64,000 nucleotides of DNA from Campylobacter concisus (GTDB lineage: Bacteria > Campylobacterota > Campylobacteria > Campylobacterales > Campylobacteraceae), in the NCBI RefSeq assembly GCF_002092855.1, contig NZ_LVLC01000012.1, positions 310,001-374,000 on the forward strand, in the 5' to 3' direction. A program made the position numbers and the translations under genes. The notes beneath the pieces are model-generated. The model did no database searches, was not told the DNA's origin, and saw only the letters and a program-made list of their open reading frames with translations. Positions within the stretch are counted from its first letter, which is position 1. Each line of letters starts with the position of its first letter. Positions 17,381-26,720 of this stretch are shown here, piece after piece.

Positions 17381-18370
17381 ATGATTCGCATTGCTATCGA
17401 TGCTATGGGTGGTGATTTTGGTGCAGATCCTATAATATCTGGTGTTATTGATGCACTAAAAGAGACAGAATTTAAAGCTGTATTAGTTGGCGATAGCAAT
17501 GTCATCAAACCACTCATTCCACAATCTTATTTAAAAAATATCGAATTTTTAGAAGCTAGCGAAGTTATCTCGATGGCAGATGGTGCGACTGATGCACTTA
17601 AGAGAAAAGATAGTACGATCTACAAAGCAATTGAACTCTTAAAAAATAAGGAAGTTGATGCTTTAGTTTCTGCCGGTCATAGCGGTGCAACTATGAGTTT
17701 AGCTACCCTAAGAATTGGTAGACTAAAAAATATTTCTCGTCCAGCAATTGCAACACTTATGCCAAATTCAAAAGAATCTGCGACTTTAGTTTTAGATGTT
17801 GGTGCAAATGTTGATTGTAGAAGCGAGCATTTGTTTCAATTTGCCATAATGGGTGAGGCCTATGCAAAAGAAATTTTAGGTAGAAAAGAGCCAAAAGTTG
17901 GTCTTTTATCAAATGGCGAAGAAGAGAGCAAAGGCAATGAAGTTAGCAAAGAAGCCTTTAAATTAGTTTCTAGGCTTGATAGCTTTGTTGGTAATGCAGA
18001 AGGCAACCAAATTTTTGATGGTAGTATCGATGTAATGGTTTGTGATGGTTTTATGGGAAATATTCTTTTAAAAACTAGCGAAGGCGTTGCAGACGCTATA
18101 GGTAAAATTATCAAAAAACAAATTAAAAAATCACCTCTTGCTATAGCTGGCTCTGTACTCATGAGAAAAGTTTTTAAGACACTTAAAAAGCAGGTTAGCT
18201 ATGACGAATATGGCGGTGCACCACTTCTTGGTGTAAATGGTTGTGTTATCATAAGTCACGGCAAAAGCAATTCAAAAGCTATAAAGAATGCAATTTTTCA
18301 AGCAATAAAATTTGCTAATTCAAACATAAATAAAGTTATCGAAGAAGAACTTTCGCACTTTGCAAGGTAA
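17381..18370 (+). CDS. plsX: Phosphate acyltransferase
   Basis: 329 residues. PlsX converts acyl-ACP to acyl-phosphate, the first step of phosphatidic acid synthesis in the PlsX/PlsY pathway; plsY is present at 23780. The start [17 protein letters not shown], the [12 protein letters not shown] stretch and [16 protein letters not shown] are family hallmarks. It begins 3 nt after rpmF and ends 3 nt before fabH, so it is in the ndk-DUF177-rpmF-plsX-fabH operon, tying ribosome and membrane lipid synthesis. Confidence 0.96.
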   Translation: MIRIAIDAMGGDFGADPIISGVIDALKETEFKAVLVGDSNVIKPLIPQSYLKNIEFLEASEVISMADGATDALKRKDSTIYKAIELLKNKEVDALVSAGHSGATMSLATLRIGRLKNISRPAIATLMPNSKESATLVLDVGANVDCRSEHLFQFAIMGEAYAKEILGRKEPKVGLLSNGEEESKGNEVSKEAFKLVSRLDSFVGNAEGNQIFDGSIDVMVCDGFMGNILLKTSEGVADAIGKIIKKQIKKSPLAIAGSVLMRKVFKTLKKQVSYDEYGGAPLLGVNGCVIISHGKSNSKAIKNAIFQAIKFANSNINKVIEEELSHFAR

Positions 18371-18373
18371 AAT

Positions 18374-19381
18374 ATGCCAAAAGCTTCACTGATTTCTATC
18401 GCTTCTTATATTCCAGAAAAAATTCTAACAAATTTTGACTTTGAAAAAATGGTTGAAACAAGTGATGAATGGATAGTAAAGCGAACAGGTATCGAGCAAA
18501 GGCATATTGCAACTAACGAAACAACAAGTGGCCTTGGTACAAAGGCTGGTGAATTAGCCATAAAACGCTCAGGACTTGATAAATCTCAAATAGATGCAAT
18601 CATCTGTGCCACAATATCTCCAGATCATCTTTGTATGCCTTCTACTGCTTGCAAAATAGCTGCAAATTTGGGTTTAAACTATGGAGTTACAGCATTTGAT
18701 ATAAGTGCGGCTTGTACCGGTTTTATTTATCTTTTAGAACTTGCAAATTCTCTCATTGTTAGCGGTGCCAAAAAGAATGTTTTAATCATTGGGGCCGAAA
18801 AATTAAGCTCTATTGTTGACTATACAGATAGAAGCACTTGTATATTATTTGGTGATGGAGCAGGTGCAGCTGTAATTAGTAGTAGTAATGGTAATGAGAT
18901 CATCGATATCCATACAGCAAGTGACGGCAAACAAGCTGAACTTTTAATAACTCCAGGATGTGGGAGTGTATTTCCAGCTAGCGAGGAAACACTAAAAAAT
19001 AGGTTAAATTTTATCCATATGAGTGGAAATGAAGTTTTTAAAATAGCAGTTCAAACACTTAGCAAAAGCGTAATAGAAATTTTACATGCAAATAAAATGC
19101 AAAGCGAAGATATTGATTTTTTTATACCTCATCAAGCAAATATAAGAATAATAGATGCAGTAAAAAATAGATTAAATTTTAAAGATGAGCAGTGTGTCTT
19201 GACTGTTGCTAAATATGGCAATACAAGCTCCGCTTCAATTCCGATGGCTATAAATGATGCCTATGAAGACGGCCGTATCAAAAATGGTTCAGTTTTGCTT
19301 CTTGATGCATTTGGTGGCGGCTTTACATGGGGATCAGCAATTCTAAAATTTGGTGGAAAAAATTTTAGCGACTTACAATAA
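18374..19381 (+). CDS. fabH: 3-oxoacyl-[acyl-carrier-protein] synthase III
   Basis: 335 residues. FabH condenses acetyl-CoA with malonyl-ACP to start fatty acid synthesis. The catalytic triad can be read: C114 in SAACTGF, His in IPHQANIRI near residue 254, and Asn in [10 protein letters not shown] near residue 284. The glycine-rich end [15 protein letters not shown] is intact. It is the last gene of the plsX operon. The 237 nt after it are AT-rich and hold the ahpC promoter. Confidence 0.96.
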   Translation: MPKASLISIASYIPEKILTNFDFEKMVETSDEWIVKRTGIEQRHIATNETTSGLGTKAGELAIKRSGLDKSQIDAIICATISPDHLCMPSTACKIAANLGLNYGVTAFDISAACTGFIYLLELANSLIVSGAKKNVLIIGAEKLSSIVDYTDRSTCILFGDGAGAAVISSSNGNEIIDIHTASDGKQAELLITPGCGSVFPASEETLKNRLNFIHMSGNEVFKIAVQTLSKSVIEILHANKMQSEDIDFFIPHQANIRIIDAVKNRLNFKDEQCVLTVAKYGNTSSASIPMAINDAYEDGRIKNGSVLLLDAFGGGFTWGSAILKFGGKNFSDLQ

Positions 19382-19576
19382 TTACAGCAAGTAATTTTCT
19401 AAATTTTTAGTAACGCTTTTACTAATTTCTTTCAAGTATTCTCATCAATAAAATTTTTAAAATTCAAATTTTTAACACTTTTAACAAAAATCCATTTTCT
19501 ACTCTTATCAATAACGCTAAATTTACTACACAAAAATTTCTAAAATATATTTAAACTAAATTTAATTTTGAATAGA

Positions 19577-19582
19577 TATAAT
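19577..19582 (+). promoter_or_regulatory. -10 element of ahpC
   Basis: TATAAT in AGATATAATTTCG, 36 nt before the ahpC start, after a long A/T-rich stretch; a strong AAGGAGAAC ribosome binding site follows. In C. jejuni ahpC is repressed by PerR and affected by CosR; a box for either was not identified here. Confidence 0.65.
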
Positions 19583-19618
19583 TTCGCAATCAATAAAATT
19601 TATTATTAAGGAGAACAA

Positions 19619-20218
19619 ATGTTAGTAACAAAAAAAGCACCTGATTTTACAGCTGCAGCAGTTTTAGGAAACAATCAAATTGTAAATGATTTTAATCTTT
19701 ATAAAAATATTGGCGAGAAAGGCGCAGTTGTATTTTTCTATCCAATGGACTTTACTTTTGTTTGCCCAAGCGAAATTATCGCATTTGACAAAAGATATGA
19801 CGAGTTCAAGTCACGTGGTATCGAAGTTATCGCAGTTTCATGCGACAACCAATTTTCACATTTTGCATGGAAAGAGACTCCAGTAAACAAAGGTGGTATT
19901 GGCAAAGTTCGCTTCCCTATCGTAGCTGATATGACAAAATCAATCGCTCGCGGATTTGACGTACTTCTAGAAGATGCTGGTGTAGCACTTCGTGGCTCAT
20001 TCTTACTAGACAAAGATGGCACTGTTCGCCATGCAGTTATCAACGATCTTCCACTTGGCAGGAATATCGATGAGATGATAAGAATGGTTGATACTATGCT
20101 ATTTACAAATGAGCACGGCGAAGTTTGCCCAGCTGGCTGGAATAAAGGTGATGCTGGCATGAAACCAAGCACTGAAGGTGTTGCTGACTACCTTTCACAT
20201 AACGAAGGCAAACTATAA
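19619..20218 (+). CDS. ahpC: Alkyl hydroperoxide reductase/2-Cys peroxiredoxin
   Basis: 199 residues. The peroxidatic cysteine is C49 in FTFVCPSE and the resolving cysteine is C170 in GEVCPAGW, a typical 2-Cys peroxiredoxin. It reduces hydrogen peroxide and organic peroxides, in epsilonproteobacteria usually with thioredoxin because AhpF is lacking. The gene has a strong promoter and ribosome site and a strong hairpin after it, so it is monocistronic and probably highly expressed. It is part of the oxidative stress defence of a microaerophile. Confidence 0.95.
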   Translation: MLVTKKAPDFTAAAVLGNNQIVNDFNLYKNIGEKGAVVFFYPMDFTFVCPSEIIAFDKRYDEFKSRGIEVIAVSCDNQFSHFAWKETPVNKGGIGKVRFPIVADMTKSIARGFDVLLEDAGVALRGSFLLDKDGTVRHAVINDLPLGRNIDEMIRMVDTMLFTNEHGEVCPAGWNKGDAGMKPSTEGVADYLSHNEGKL

Positions 20219-20223
20219 TCAAC

Positions 20224-20258
20224 AGAAATTTCTAGGTATCTTTTACCTAGAAATTTCT
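20224..20258 (+). terminator. Strong hairpin after ahpC
   Basis: A perfect 15-bp inverted repeat (20224-20238 with 20244-20258) with a 5-base loop. The following bases (CCTCC) are not T-rich, so it may act as a 3' stabiliser as well as a terminator. Confidence 0.7.
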
Positions 20259-20341
20259 CCTCCAAATAAATTTAAATACTTTTTTAATATAACTTTTTAT
20301 ATCATAGCCTTGGCTTTAATCAATAACATTCCGGAGACTAA

Positions 20342-21424
20342 ATGGATTTTAAAGGCAGGCAAGAGCTTGTAATAAATTGCGAAGATAGCATACTTAAATT
20401 AAGAGATAAATTTATCGACGATGGTATCAAATTTTGTAGACAGCTAACATTTATCGTGCCGCACGATCAGGTAAAAATTTGTCTTGAAAACATCTTTGAT
20501 ACACTGCTTATTCAAAAGCCAAATGCTACGCAGCTACAAGATGATTTGAATAATCTAATACCAAAATCAAACGCAAGAGATGAATTAATCAATTTTCTAC
20601 TTTTAAATTTGACTTTAAATTTTAGTCACTCTTGTGACAACAGTACCTTCGTAGGTTATTTCGTAAATGCCGTTTCAAGAATCAAAGAAATTTTATGTGG
20701 TGCCAAAGATCAGCAAGAAACAAATGTAAAAGACATGATCGAAACCGGAACATTTTTTTATGAAGATCCGATCAATACTTTCACTCGCATGAAAAAAGCC
20801 AAGGTAAGGCCAGAGCTTTTAAATTTATATGATGGATTAAATATAAAATATGAGGCTGAAATTTTAGAAGTTAAAGAAGATAGTGTCGTTTTTCGCGTGG
20901 ATATGATGCAAATTTTAGCCATGAAGCAAGACGGCAAAGGTTTTATTTTGCCAAATAGCTTTTTCTCAAAGCCATTATGTGCTGATATTGTTAATTACAA
21001 TATAGTTAATAAAGGCGTCACTCTTTCAAACTTCTTACGAAATACGACGATGTACGCATATAAAAGAAAATTCCAACGTATCTTGCCAAATCGTTTTACC
21101 AAAGCTATTATCAAAGGCAAACAAGACAAGATTGAAGGTAGCCTTTATGATGTTTCTGAAGGCGGTATAAGTGTATTAAGCCCGCAAACTACAAATTTTC
21201 AAGATGGAGAAGAGCTAGAAGCGAGCTTTGATATCTCAATCGCGCCAGATAAAGTAAAAAACGTGACTTTAAAGCTAAGACTTGTTACAGAGCTAGCATA
21301 TAAAGGCTACATAAGATACTGCATGAAGCTTATCGATGATGATGAAACGATAAAAGATTTTACGCAAAAGCGCATAAAAGAGACACTTGATGAGCTTCGC
21401 TCACGTATAAATTTATACGAATAA
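20342..21424 (+). CDS. PilZ-domain protein, probable c-di-GMP or flagellar regulator
   Basis: 360 residues. The C-terminal ~110 residues look like PilZ: basic KRKFQRILPNR near residue 240, then DVSEGGISVLSP with the D-x-S-x-x-G signature near residue 279. The N-terminal ~230 residues are helical, then beta, and unlike anything I can name. A GGAG site precedes the ATG. It ends 8 nt before the HerA-like ATPase gene, so the two are co-transcribed. PilZ proteins bind cyclic di-GMP and control motility or adhesion; the RxxxR part here is imperfect, so ligand binding is uncertain. Confidence 0.7.
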   Translation: MDFKGRQELVINCEDSILKLRDKFIDDGIKFCRQLTFIVPHDQVKICLENIFDTLLIQKPNATQLQDDLNNLIPKSNARDELINFLLLNLTLNFSHSCDNSTFVGYFVNAVSRIKEILCGAKDQQETNVKDMIETGTFFYEDPINTFTRMKKAKVRPELLNLYDGLNIKYEAEILEVKEDSVVFRVDMMQILAMKQDGKGFILPNSFFSKPLCADIVNYNIVNKGVTLSNFLRNTTMYAYKRKFQRILPNRFTKAIIKGKQDKIEGSLYDVSEGGISVLSPQTTNFQDGEELEASFDISIAPDKVKNVTLKLRLVTELAYKGYIRYCMKLIDDDETIKDFTQKRIKETLDELRSRINLYE

Positions 21425-21432
21425 GGCAGCTA

Positions 21433-23721
21433 GTGAAAACAATACAAGAAAATTTAAAACTTTTTTATATCGGACTAAAAGACAAAGAACCATTTTTTTA
21501 TAAAAATAAGGATCTAACCACCCACGCAGCCATCATCGGTATGACAGGTAGCGGCAAAACAGGCCTTGGTATCACTCTTTTAGAAGAAGCCTGCATAGAC
21601 AATATCCCTTCTATCATCATCGATCCAAAGGGCGACATCACAAATTTAGCTCTAACCTTTCCGCAGATGAGGCCGGAGGATTTTTTACCATACGTCGATG
21701 AAGCAGAAGCGGCCAACAAAGGTCAAAGTGTAGAGGAACTTGCCGCTGCTCAAGCCAAGCTATGGAAAAACGGCATAGAGTCTAGCTTTCAAGATCTTGA
21801 GCGAGTAAAAATTTTAAAAGAGAGCGCTAGCTTTAACATCTACACACCAAAAAGCTCAGCTGGCATAGGCGTGGCGCTACTTAGTGATTTTACCTGCCCA
21901 AATATCACTGACGAAGAAATTTTTAGCAACTATATAAATTCACTTGCAGCCTCGGTATTATCTCTTATTGGTATAAATTCTGAGGACATGAACTCAAAAG
22001 AACAGCTGCTCATCTCAACCATATTTGATACTAAATTTAAAGAGCAAAAAGATATCAGCATCGAAGAGCTTATAAATTTCATCGCAAATCCGCCTTTTAA
22101 AAAGATAGGCGTTTTTGACGTCGATACCTTCTATCCAAGCAGTGAGCGCCTAAAGCTTGCCATGAAGATAAACGCACTTATCGCAAGCCCAAGTTTTAAA
22201 GGCTGGACGCAAGGCGTTAGGCTAGAAATTTCAAAGATGCTTTTTGACGAAAATGGCAAAGCAAAGTGCAATATCTTTACGATCTCACACCTAAATGACG
22301 CCGAGAGGATGTTTTTTGTCACCCTTTTACTAAACGAGATCATCGCGTGGATGCGCGGCACCGAGGGTACAAGCTCACTTAGAGCGATCCTTTATATGGA
22401 TGAAATTTTTGGATTTTTCCCACCAAATGCAAACCCGCCATCAAAAACGCCTATGCTCACACTTTTAAAGCAGGCTCGTGCATTTGGTCTTGGCTGTGTC
22501 TTAAGCACGCAAAACCCAGTCGATCTTGACTACAAAGGTCTTAGCAACATCGGTACTTGGTTCATAGGCCGCCTCCAAACAACCCAGGACAAAGCCCGCG
22601 TTATAGACGGACTAAGCGGCATCGCAGGCTCAAGCTTAGACAAAGCTTCACTTGAAAATCTCATATCAAATTTAGCAAAAAGAAATTTTTTAGTGAAAAA
22701 TATAAACGAAGACGGATTAAACGTCATCTCTACGCGCTGGGCGCTTAGCTATCTAAAAGGCCCGCTTAGCCGCGAACAAATTTTAAATTTAATGAAAGAG
22801 CAAAAAGAAAATTTATCTGATACAAGGATCGATAAAAGCGAGATGGAATTTAGCATAAAGCCCATAATCTCAAATGAAATCACGCAACTTTATGCTAACT
22901 CAAAAAGCCTCACGCCAAATTTATTTGCAAGCGCAAAGATAAGAATTTATGATACTAAAAAAGGTATCGATAGCGTTTATGAAGCAAACTATCTTTATGA
23001 ACTAAATGAAAATGACAATGAGCCAAACTGGAGCGAGGCTAGCGAAGGCATGCACGTTGATGCGAGCGAAAATGAGCCAAGCGGCGCAAGCTTTGCTGCT
23101 GTGCCAAATTTTATAACGAGCGCTAAAAATTTTGACGCTTTAGAGAAAGATTTTAAAGAGTTTTTATATAGAAATTTCAAATTTAACACCTTTGAAGCGA
23201 TGGGAATTTACTCAAAAGAAAACGAGTCAAAAGAGGAGTTTTTTATAAGGCTTCAGGATAAGTGCAATGAAATTTTAGAAGAGCAAACCGCAAAGCTCAC
23301 GGCTAAATTTGAAAAAGAGCAAAAGAGCTTGCAAGATAAGCTAAACAAAGCCCTTGCAAAGCTTGATAAAGAGCAAAAAGAGATGACCATAAGTGGGCTT
23401 GATGCTGCCATAAATATAGGCGCTAGCATACTTGGAGCGATATTTGGCAACAAGCTTTTATCTCGTCAAAATGCGGGTAAAATCGCATCGAGTGCAAGAA
23501 GTGCAAATAGAGTCTTAAAAGAGCGAAGTGACGTCAAGCTTAGCGAGCAAAGTGTAAATGACATAAATTTAGCCATTAGCGAACTTGAAGAGAAATTTGC
23601 ACAAGAGTGCGATGCGTTAAAAGAAGCAAATGATGTTAAAAACATCACGATAAACGAAACGCAAATTTCACCAAAGAAAAGCGATATCTATGACGAGAAA
23701 GTCGTACTTTTGTGGAGATGA
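21433..23721 (+). CDS. HerA/DUF853-type P-loop ATPase
   Basis: 762 residues, GTG start at 21433. Walker A is GMTGSGKTG at residues 36-44 and Walker B-like ILYMDEIFGFFPP lies near residue 320; SIIIDPKGDITNLA and VLSTQNPVDLDYKGL are the hallmarks of the DUF853 (YjgR-like) branch of HerA/FtsK-type ATPases. A long Lys/Glu-rich coiled coil (about residues 605-655) is followed by a short glycine-rich hydrophobic segment (SGLDAAINIGASILGAIFGN) and another charged coil. That arrangement hints at membrane or DNA tethering. Function in campylobacters is unknown; members are often linked to DNA processing. Confidence 0.8.
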   Translation: MKTIQENLKLFYIGLKDKEPFFYKNKDLTTHAAIIGMTGSGKTGLGITLLEEACIDNIPSIIIDPKGDITNLALTFPQMRPEDFLPYVDEAEAANKGQSVEELAAAQAKLWKNGIESSFQDLERVKILKESASFNIYTPKSSAGIGVALLSDFTCPNITDEEIFSNYINSLAASVLSLIGINSEDMNSKEQLLISTIFDTKFKEQKDISIEELINFIANPPFKKIGVFDVDTFYPSSERLKLAMKINALIASPSFKGWTQGVRLEISKMLFDENGKAKCNIFTISHLNDAERMFFVTLLLNEIIAWMRGTEGTSSLRAILYMDEIFGFFPPNANPPSKTPMLTLLKQARAFGLGCVLSTQNPVDLDYKGLSNIGTWFIGRLQTTQDKARVIDGLSGIAGSSLDKASLENLISNLAKRNFLVKNINEDGLNVISTRWALSYLKGPLSREQILNLMKEQKENLSDTRIDKSEMEFSIKPIISNEITQLYANSKSLTPNLFASAKIRIYDTKKGIDSVYEANYLYELNENDNEPNWSEASEGMHVDASENEPSGASFAAVPNFITSAKNFDALEKDFKEFLYRNFKFNTFEAMGIYSKENESKEEFFIRLQDKCNEILEEQTAKLTAKFEKEQKSLQDKLNKALAKLDKEQKEMTISGLDAAINIGASILGAIFGNKLLSRQNAGKIASSARSANRVLKERSDVKLSEQSVNDINLAISELEEKFAQECDALKEANDVKNITINETQISPKKSDIYDEKVVLLWR

Positions 23722-23779
23722 TTTATAAGATAATTAGTATTTTTTTACTATCATTTCTGTTAAATTTAAAAGGTAAAAT

Positions 23780-24391
23780 ATGCAAAATTTAATACTTTAT
23801 GCCATTAGTTATTTACTTGGAAGTATTCCATCTGGTCTCATTCTTGCAAAAATTTTTGGGCATGTTGATATAAAAAACGAAGGTAGCAAGAGCATCGGTG
23901 CGACAAATGTTTTAAGAGTTTTAAAACAAAAAGATCCAAAATTAGCCAAAAAACTAGCCATTTTAACGATAGTTTGTGATGTTTTAAAAGGCGTTTTGCC
24001 ACTTGTTGTCGCTTCACATTTGGGAGCTAGCCAAAGCGTGCTTTGGACTATGGCGGTTTTAAGCGTGACTGGACATTGTTTTTCAATATTCTTAGGATTT
24101 CAGGGCGGCAAAGGAGTCGCAACTGGAGCTGGAGTGATCGCATTTTTCTTACCAGTTGAGATCATTATTGCTCTAGCTGTTTGGTTTGTGGTCGGAAAAT
24201 TTTTAAAAATTAGCTCTCTTGCTTCACTTTGTGCGTTGATAGCTCTGATTGCATCAAGCTTTATAATCCATCCAGAGTTAGATGAAATTTACACACATGC
24301 TCCGATACTAATCATCGCATTTTTGGTGGTTTATAAACACATACCAAATATCGTTCGTTTAATATCTGGTAAGGAGAAAAAAGTCGTATGA
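23780..24391 (+). CDS. plsY: Glycerol-3-phosphate acyltransferase
   Basis: 203 residues, with five or more membrane segments. PlsY moves the acyl group from acyl-phosphate (made by PlsX) to glycerol-3-phosphate in the inner membrane. Its three loop motifs are visible: GSIPSGLILAK, GSKSIGATNVLR and GFQGGKGVATGAG. The stop overlaps the folB start as ATGA, so the two are translationally coupled. A short gap after the HerA-like gene (58 nt) probably contains its own promoter. Confidence 0.96.
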   Translation: MQNLILYAISYLLGSIPSGLILAKIFGHVDIKNEGSKSIGATNVLRVLKQKDPKLAKKLAILTIVCDVLKGVLPLVVASHLGASQSVLWTMAVLSVTGHCFSIFLGFQGGKGVATGAGVIAFFLPVEIIIALAVWFVVGKFLKISSLASLCALIALIASSFIIHPELDEIYTHAPILIIAFLVVYKHIPNIVRLISGKEKKVV

Positions 24392-24714
24392 AAAGCGAGA
24401 TGACGACGATCATTAAAGATTATAAATTTGAAACGATCATCGGAATGCTTGATTTTGAGCGAGTCGCTAAGCAAGAGGTGCAAATGAATCTAGAAATTTG
24501 CTCAACTGGCTTTATTGATTATGTTTTAATTATTGACTTTGTTAAAAATTTTTATAATGAAAGACAGTTTCAAAGCGTTGAAGAGTCGCTTGAAGAAACT
24601 AGCAAAGCGTTAAAAGAGAAATTTGGCTCACTAACTAGCCTTAAAATGGAAATTTTAAAAACTGAAATTTTACCAAACGCAGTTGTTGGAGCAAAAATAA
24701 ACACTATTTTTTAA
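24388..24714 (+). CDS. folB: Dihydroneopterin aldolase-like protein
   Basis: 108 residues, a little shorter than usual for FolB (about 120). The family acts in folate synthesis, splitting dihydroneopterin to 6-hydroxymethyl-dihydropterin. GMLDFERVAKQEVQMNLEI resembles the substrate-binding beginning, SVEESLEETSKAL the central Glu-bearing helix, and ILPNAVVGAKI the end. The match is weaker than for textbook FolB, so a related tunnelling-fold function is possible. It overlaps plsY by 4 nt and precedes the cosR promoter; a folB-like gene next to cosR is also what I recall in C. jejuni. Confidence 0.7.
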   Translation: MKSEMTTIIKDYKFETIIGMLDFERVAKQEVQMNLEICSTGFIDYVLIIDFVKNFYNERQFQSVEESLEETSKALKEKFGSLTSLKMEILKTEILPNAVVGAKINTIF

Positions 24715-24754
24715 AAATTTATTAAACTATCTTGAAATATTGCTTAATTTATGA

Positions 24755-24760
24755 TACAAT
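24755..24760 (+). promoter_or_regulatory. -10 element of cosR
   Basis: TACAAT in ATGATACAATCGCCC, 31 nt before the cosR ATG. Confidence 0.55.
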
Positions 24761-24790
24761 CGCCCATAAATTTTAGTTTAAGGAAGCAAA

Positions 24791-25462
24791 ATGCGTATTT
24801 TAATAGTTGAAGATGAAGTGACGCTAAATAAGACGATTGCTGAGGGCTTGCAAGAGTTTGGCTATCAAACTGATAGCTCTGAAAATTTTAAAGATGCTGA
24901 GTACTATATAGGTATCAGAAATTACGATCTAGTTTTGACTGATTGGATGCTCCAAGATGGCGATGGCATAGATCTTATAAACATCATCAAACATAAATCT
25001 CCACGTACTTCAGTTGTAGTTCTTTCTGCAAAAGATGATAAAGAAAGCGAAATAAAAGCACTTAGAGCTGGTGCTGATGACTATATCAAAAAACCATTTG
25101 ATTTTGACATTTTAGTAGCTAGACTTGAAGCTAGACTACGCTTTGGTGGCACAAATATTATAAAAATCGATGAACTTATCATCAATCCAGATGAGGAGAA
25201 AATCACATATTTGGGTCGCGATATTGAGCTTAAGGGTAAACCTTTTGAAGTCCTAACTCATCTTGCAAGACACTCAGATCAGATCGTATCTAAAGAGCAA
25301 CTGCTCGATGCTATCTGGGAAGAGCCAGAGCTTGTAACTCCAAACGTCATTGAAGTCGCTATCAACCAAATCCGCCAAAAAATGGACAAACCACTAAATA
25401 TTTCAACAATTGAAACTGTTAGAAGACGCGGATATAGATTTTGTTTTCCAAAAAAAGCCTAA
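24791..25462 (+). CDS. cosR: OmpR-family response regulator CosR (HP1043/HsrA orthologue)
   Basis: 223 residues. The receiver has the acidic pair E7-D8, the phosphoacceptor position D51 in LTDWML, and YIKKPF. The C-terminal winged-helix stretch (GKPFEVLTHLARH through the Arg-rich end before GYRFC) is nearly the same as in C. jejuni CosR and H. pylori HP1043. CosR is an essential regulator of oxidative stress genes and efflux in C. jejuni and is described there as an orphan without a kinase. Here the 3' end overlaps a histidine kinase gene by 22 nt, which would suggest a partner. ahpC, a known CosR target in C. jejuni, lies 5 kb upstream. Confidence 0.93.
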   Translation: MRILIVEDEVTLNKTIAEGLQEFGYQTDSSENFKDAEYYIGIRNYDLVLTDWMLQDGDGIDLINIIKHKSPRTSVVVLSAKDDKESEIKALRAGADDYIKKPFDFDILVARLEARLRFGGTNIIKIDELIINPDEEKITYLGRDIELKGKPFEVLTHLARHSDQIVSKEQLLDAIWEEPELVTPNVIEVAINQIRQKMDKPLNISTIETVRRRGYRFCFPKKA

Positions 25463-26718
25463 GGAATAGATTTATACTACAATTAGCATCTGGTGCTATG
25501 ATGCTAATTGTAGTTATTTCGGTAATGCTTTATCACTATATAAGGGTTACCGTTTTTCAAAGTGTAGTTAATGAGCTAAACTATCAAGCCGAAGCTTATA
25601 AAAAAAATCCTCAGAATTTCAATCCTTTAAATTCAAAAACATTTACGATAGAAAATCCAAACAAAACCCTAGCAACGATAAAAGCAGACGAGCCACAAGA
25701 TAAAGAAACATATATCGTAACGCAAAAATCAAAGGATCAAAGTAAAACTTTTTTAATAACAAAACTCGATGAAAGTAGTTATTTAAGCCTAGAAAAAGAT
25801 ACTACTCTTCAAGCTCATATAGTAGAAGAAATTTTTATAGATATTATAATCGTAAATGTATCAGCGATACTTTTGGTGCTTTTTTATGCACTATTTTTAT
25901 CAAGAATGCTTTTAATACCTATAAAAATTTTAAGTCACAAGCTTACAAATTTAGACGAAAAATTTCTTCATGAGATCGATATAAAAAGTCTACCAGATGA
26001 GTTTTTACCACTTGGACAAAGCATAAATAGGCTAATCTCTCGCATCCAAACATTTGTCTTATATCAAAAAGAACTTTTTGTAGGCGTGGCACATGAGCTA
26101 AAAACACCGCTGGCTGTAATGAAAACAAAAAATGAAGTTACGCTTTTAAAGCCACGCGAGAGCGAAAAATATATCGAGGCACTAAAATCAAACAATGAAG
26201 CTATAAACGGCATGAACGCGATGATAAGTTCTGTGCTTGAGATCGGTCGCCAAGAGGGAGCTCAGTTTGAAGAGCCGGTAAATACCGATGTCATAGGTTT
26301 TTTAAAAAAACTTGCGAAAAACTATGAGATACTTGCGAAAAATGATGAAAAAAATATAAAACTAGACCTAAAACCAGAAATTTTAAATCTAAAAATACAA
26401 ACTAGCTTGCTAACTCACATTGTGCAAAATTTTGTTCAAAATGCCATTAAATTTTCACCAAAAAATAGCACCATTACGATTAGCTCTAAGCTCATAAAAA
26501 ATAAATTTATTATCGAAGTAATAGATGAAGGAATAGGTATAGATGAGAGCAAAGATTTATTTGCTCCATTTAAAAGATACGGCGACAAAGGTGGTGCTGG
26601 GCTTGGGTTGTTTCTAGCTAAAGGTGCGGCACAGGCTCTTGGTGGCGAAGTAGACATTAAAAATAGAAACGATAGAAGCGGTGCAGTCGCAAGCCTAGTT
26701 TTAAATATAAAAGGATAG
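25441..26718 (+). CDS. Sensor histidine kinase encoded directly after cosR
   Basis: Up to 425 residues. Membrane segments span about residues 12-34 and 132-155, with a ~95-residue periplasmic sensor region between them. The H box is FVGVAHELKTPLAVMK with H218; the N box is VQNAIKFSP and the G boxes are DEGIGID and GGAGLGLFLAKG, so the kinase core is complete. The start is unclear: the TTG at 25441 keeps a basic N-terminus (KKSLRNRF) before the first membrane segment but has no clear ribosome site, and the first in-frame ATG (25498) lies inside that segment. AAGGA at 25461-25465 would suit a start near 25474, which is ATA. The reading frame overlaps cosR, implying coupled translation. Confidence 0.88.
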   Translation: MFSKKSLRNRFILQLASGAMMLIVVISVMLYHYIRVTVFQSVVNELNYQAEAYKKNPQNFNPLNSKTFTIENPNKTLATIKADEPQDKETYIVTQKSKDQSKTFLITKLDESSYLSLEKDTTLQAHIVEEIFIDIIIVNVSAILLVLFYALFLSRMLLIPIKILSHKLTNLDEKFLHEIDIKSLPDEFLPLGQSINRLISRIQTFVLYQKELFVGVAHELKTPLAVMKTKNEVTLLKPRESEKYIEALKSNNEAINGMNAMISSVLEIGRQEGAQFEEPVNTDVIGFLKKLAKNYEILAKNDEKNIKLDLKPEILNLKIQTSLLTHIVQNFVQNAIKFSPKNSTITISSKLIKNKFIIEVIDEGIGIDESKDLFAPFKRYGDKGGAGLGLFLAKGAAQALGGEVDIKNRNDRSGAVASLVLNIKG

Positions 26719-26720
26719 AA

